A stretch of DNA of 64,000 nucleotides from Turritopsis dohrnii (lineage: Eukaryota > Cnidaria > Hydrozoa > Anthoathecata > Oceaniidae): assembly GCA_027922465.2 (NCBI GenBank), contig BQMF02000339.1:186001-250000 (forward strand), read 5' to 3'. Every line of letters begins with the position of its first letter. Within the stretch, counting starts at the first letter, position 1. Under the pieces are notes generated by a model. The model saw only the letters and a list, made by a program, of their open reading frames with translations, ran no database searches and had not been told where the DNA came from. Below are positions 63,978-64,000 of the stretch, piece after piece. The translations under genes and the position numbers were made by a program.

Positions 63978-64000
63978 TTTTTCACGTAACTAAGATGAAC

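Overview
The window is AT-rich animal DNA with spliced genes, tRNA-derived SINEs, many DNA transposons and almost no dense coding. The repeat-encoded protein families (Polinton-type polymerase, PIF/Harbinger, pogo, GIY-YIG retroelement ends, and a large CXC-tailed protein common in cnidarian genomes) point to a cnidarian. That assignment is inferred from protein content; no marker gene proves it.

Layout. 1-5000: the edge of a Polinton/Maverick (adintovirus-like) element, with a partial integrase on the minus strand, then divergently a small SAP-like gene and a full-length protein-primed DNA polymerase B. 5160-5496: a Harbinger relic. 8961-12322: an old Harbinger element (A) with broken transposase and Myb/SANT-like genes. 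12741-15400: a foldback element and fragments of three repeat-encoded proteins. 17266-20179: an intact-looking Harbinger element (B) with 75-bp identical terminal repeats, a TTA duplication, a 445-residue transposase and a spliced MADF gene. 20771-26180: a tandem array of a ~550-bp monomer, split by a 2.7-kb transposon (F, 7-bp target duplication) and by a SINE. 26585-34800: dispersed repeats, a deleted Harbinger derivative that still carries both gene starts, a pogo-like element, non-LTR and integrase-core relics. 35335-40080: a long, spliced but broken gene of the CXC-tailed family, itself interrupted by a hAT-like element and a SINE. 41637-55190: three members of an unrecognised small two-membrane-segment protein family, scattered among a 5'-truncated Ty3/gypsy element, a hAT-like element with a nested MITE, SINEs and tandem repeats. 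57579-59300: SINE, poly-G run, inverted monomer arms. 59645-64000: two host genes facing each other: an intronless chondroitin N-acetylgalactosaminyltransferase (+) and a five-exon coiled-coil gene with a UBAN-like segment (TNIP/optineurin/NEMO-like, -).

How it fits together. Only the last 4.5 kb and probably the two-segment membrane genes look like host genes. The rest records successive insertions whose order can be read from nesting: monomer array, then F and SINE; CXC gene, then the hAT-like element and SINE; an old ~375-bp duplication, then Harbinger B, whose empty site survives in the second copy. The best candidates for something undescribed are the two-segment membrane family, the SAP-fused Polinton polymerase with its SAP-like companion and palindromic divergent promoter, and the CXC-tailed repeat family with conserved introns.
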